Shown here: positions 34,351 to 34,425 of the stretch, in pieces
How the letters are laid out: every line of letters begins with the position of its first letter
Numbering within the stretch: the stretch's first letter is position 1
NCBI GenBank assembly: GCA_934718155.1
Contig: CAKUZF010000026.1
Coordinates: 1 to 34,425, forward strand
DNA length: 34,425 nucleotides
From: an uncultured Parabacteroides sp.
Lineage (GTDB): Bacteria; Bacteroidota; Bacteroidia; Bacteroidales; Tannerellaceae
Direction: 5' to 3'
The notes under the pieces: model-generated
Databases searched by the model: none
Seen by the model: the letters and a program-made list of their open reading frames with translations, nothing else
Told to the model about the DNA's origin: nothing
Made by a program: the position numbers and the translations under genes

Positions 34351-34425
34351 TACACAAGCTACCGTCCCCCTTTTTGCGAAAAGTTGGCATATTGAATTTT
34401 TTTTTTGCACGCGCATTTATATATA

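Noticed and set aside
34372..34410. Promoter for a gene beyond the window
   Set aside because: A TTG and a T-run ending TTTGC are present, but their spacing does not fit the consensus and no start codon is visible.
29894..34425. A complete diversity-generating retroelement
   Set aside because: No reverse transcriptase frame or adenine-biased template repeat is visible; only possible target domains are present.

Overview
The window looks like chromosomal DNA of a Bacteroidota bacterium, order Bacteroidales. The signs are many promoters of the TAnnTTTG type, A-rich or weak ribosome binding sites, a NigD-like lipoprotein, BspA-type leucine-rich repeats, a Bacteroidales-type malate dehydrogenase and a fimbrillin (type V pilus) operon. 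The moderately GC-rich sequence and this gene mix would suit a Tannerella/Porphyromonas/Parabacteroides relative, but I cannot fix the genus from sequence alone.

Layout. 1-2.5 kb: tRNA-Arg(ACG) and a patatin-like phospholipase with a BamA-like barrel, both on the minus strand. 2.6-10.2 kb: a plus-strand run with a promoter at 2666-2695, holding polyprenol-phosphate mannosyltransferase, dihydroorotase, a secreted metallo-beta-lactamase-fold protein, and the DNA-repair nuclease SbcD-SbcC. 10.2-13.9 kb, minus: CCA-adding/HD nucleotidyltransferase, a 22-bp tandem repeat array, and a protein kinase fused to BspA-type leucine-rich repeats. 14-17.5 kb: a TPR-like lipoprotein (plus), then an ECF sigma factor operon (minus) with a membrane-anchored barrel protein and a NigD-like lipoprotein. 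17.6-23.4 kb, minus: family-10-like glycoside hydrolase, glycerophosphodiester phosphodiesterase, malate dehydrogenase, and an RlmI / RNase D-like exonuclease / DUF5063 operon. 23.4-26.4 kb, plus: a Tat-exported aldo/keto reductase with ferredoxin domain and a polyferredoxin membrane protein.

26.6-34.2 kb is the accessory part. A seven-helix membrane AraC-type regulator precedes a control region with a 21-bp direct repeat, a promoter, and a structured leader with a 13-codon open frame. Five tightly spaced lipoprotein genes follow: a FimB/Mfa2-type anchor, a plain fimbrillin, two fimbrillins with a FISUMP/C-type-lectin-like C-terminal domain (presumed tip adhesins), and a fimbrillin that stops where such a domain would begin. 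The second presumed tip gene has one in-frame amber codon. Four fimbrillins share a Thr-Arg-Ala/Ser site matching the Arg-protease maturation site of type V pili.

Four intergenic spots carry tandem repeats with periods of 22 bp (three arrays) or 11 bp (one array), and some share sequence. Two 22-bp arrays (11.8 and 34.2 kb) are the same repeat family and lie in the same sense just after a stop codon. These repeat islands, the kinase-LRR fusion and the pilus operon are the parts most worth following up.
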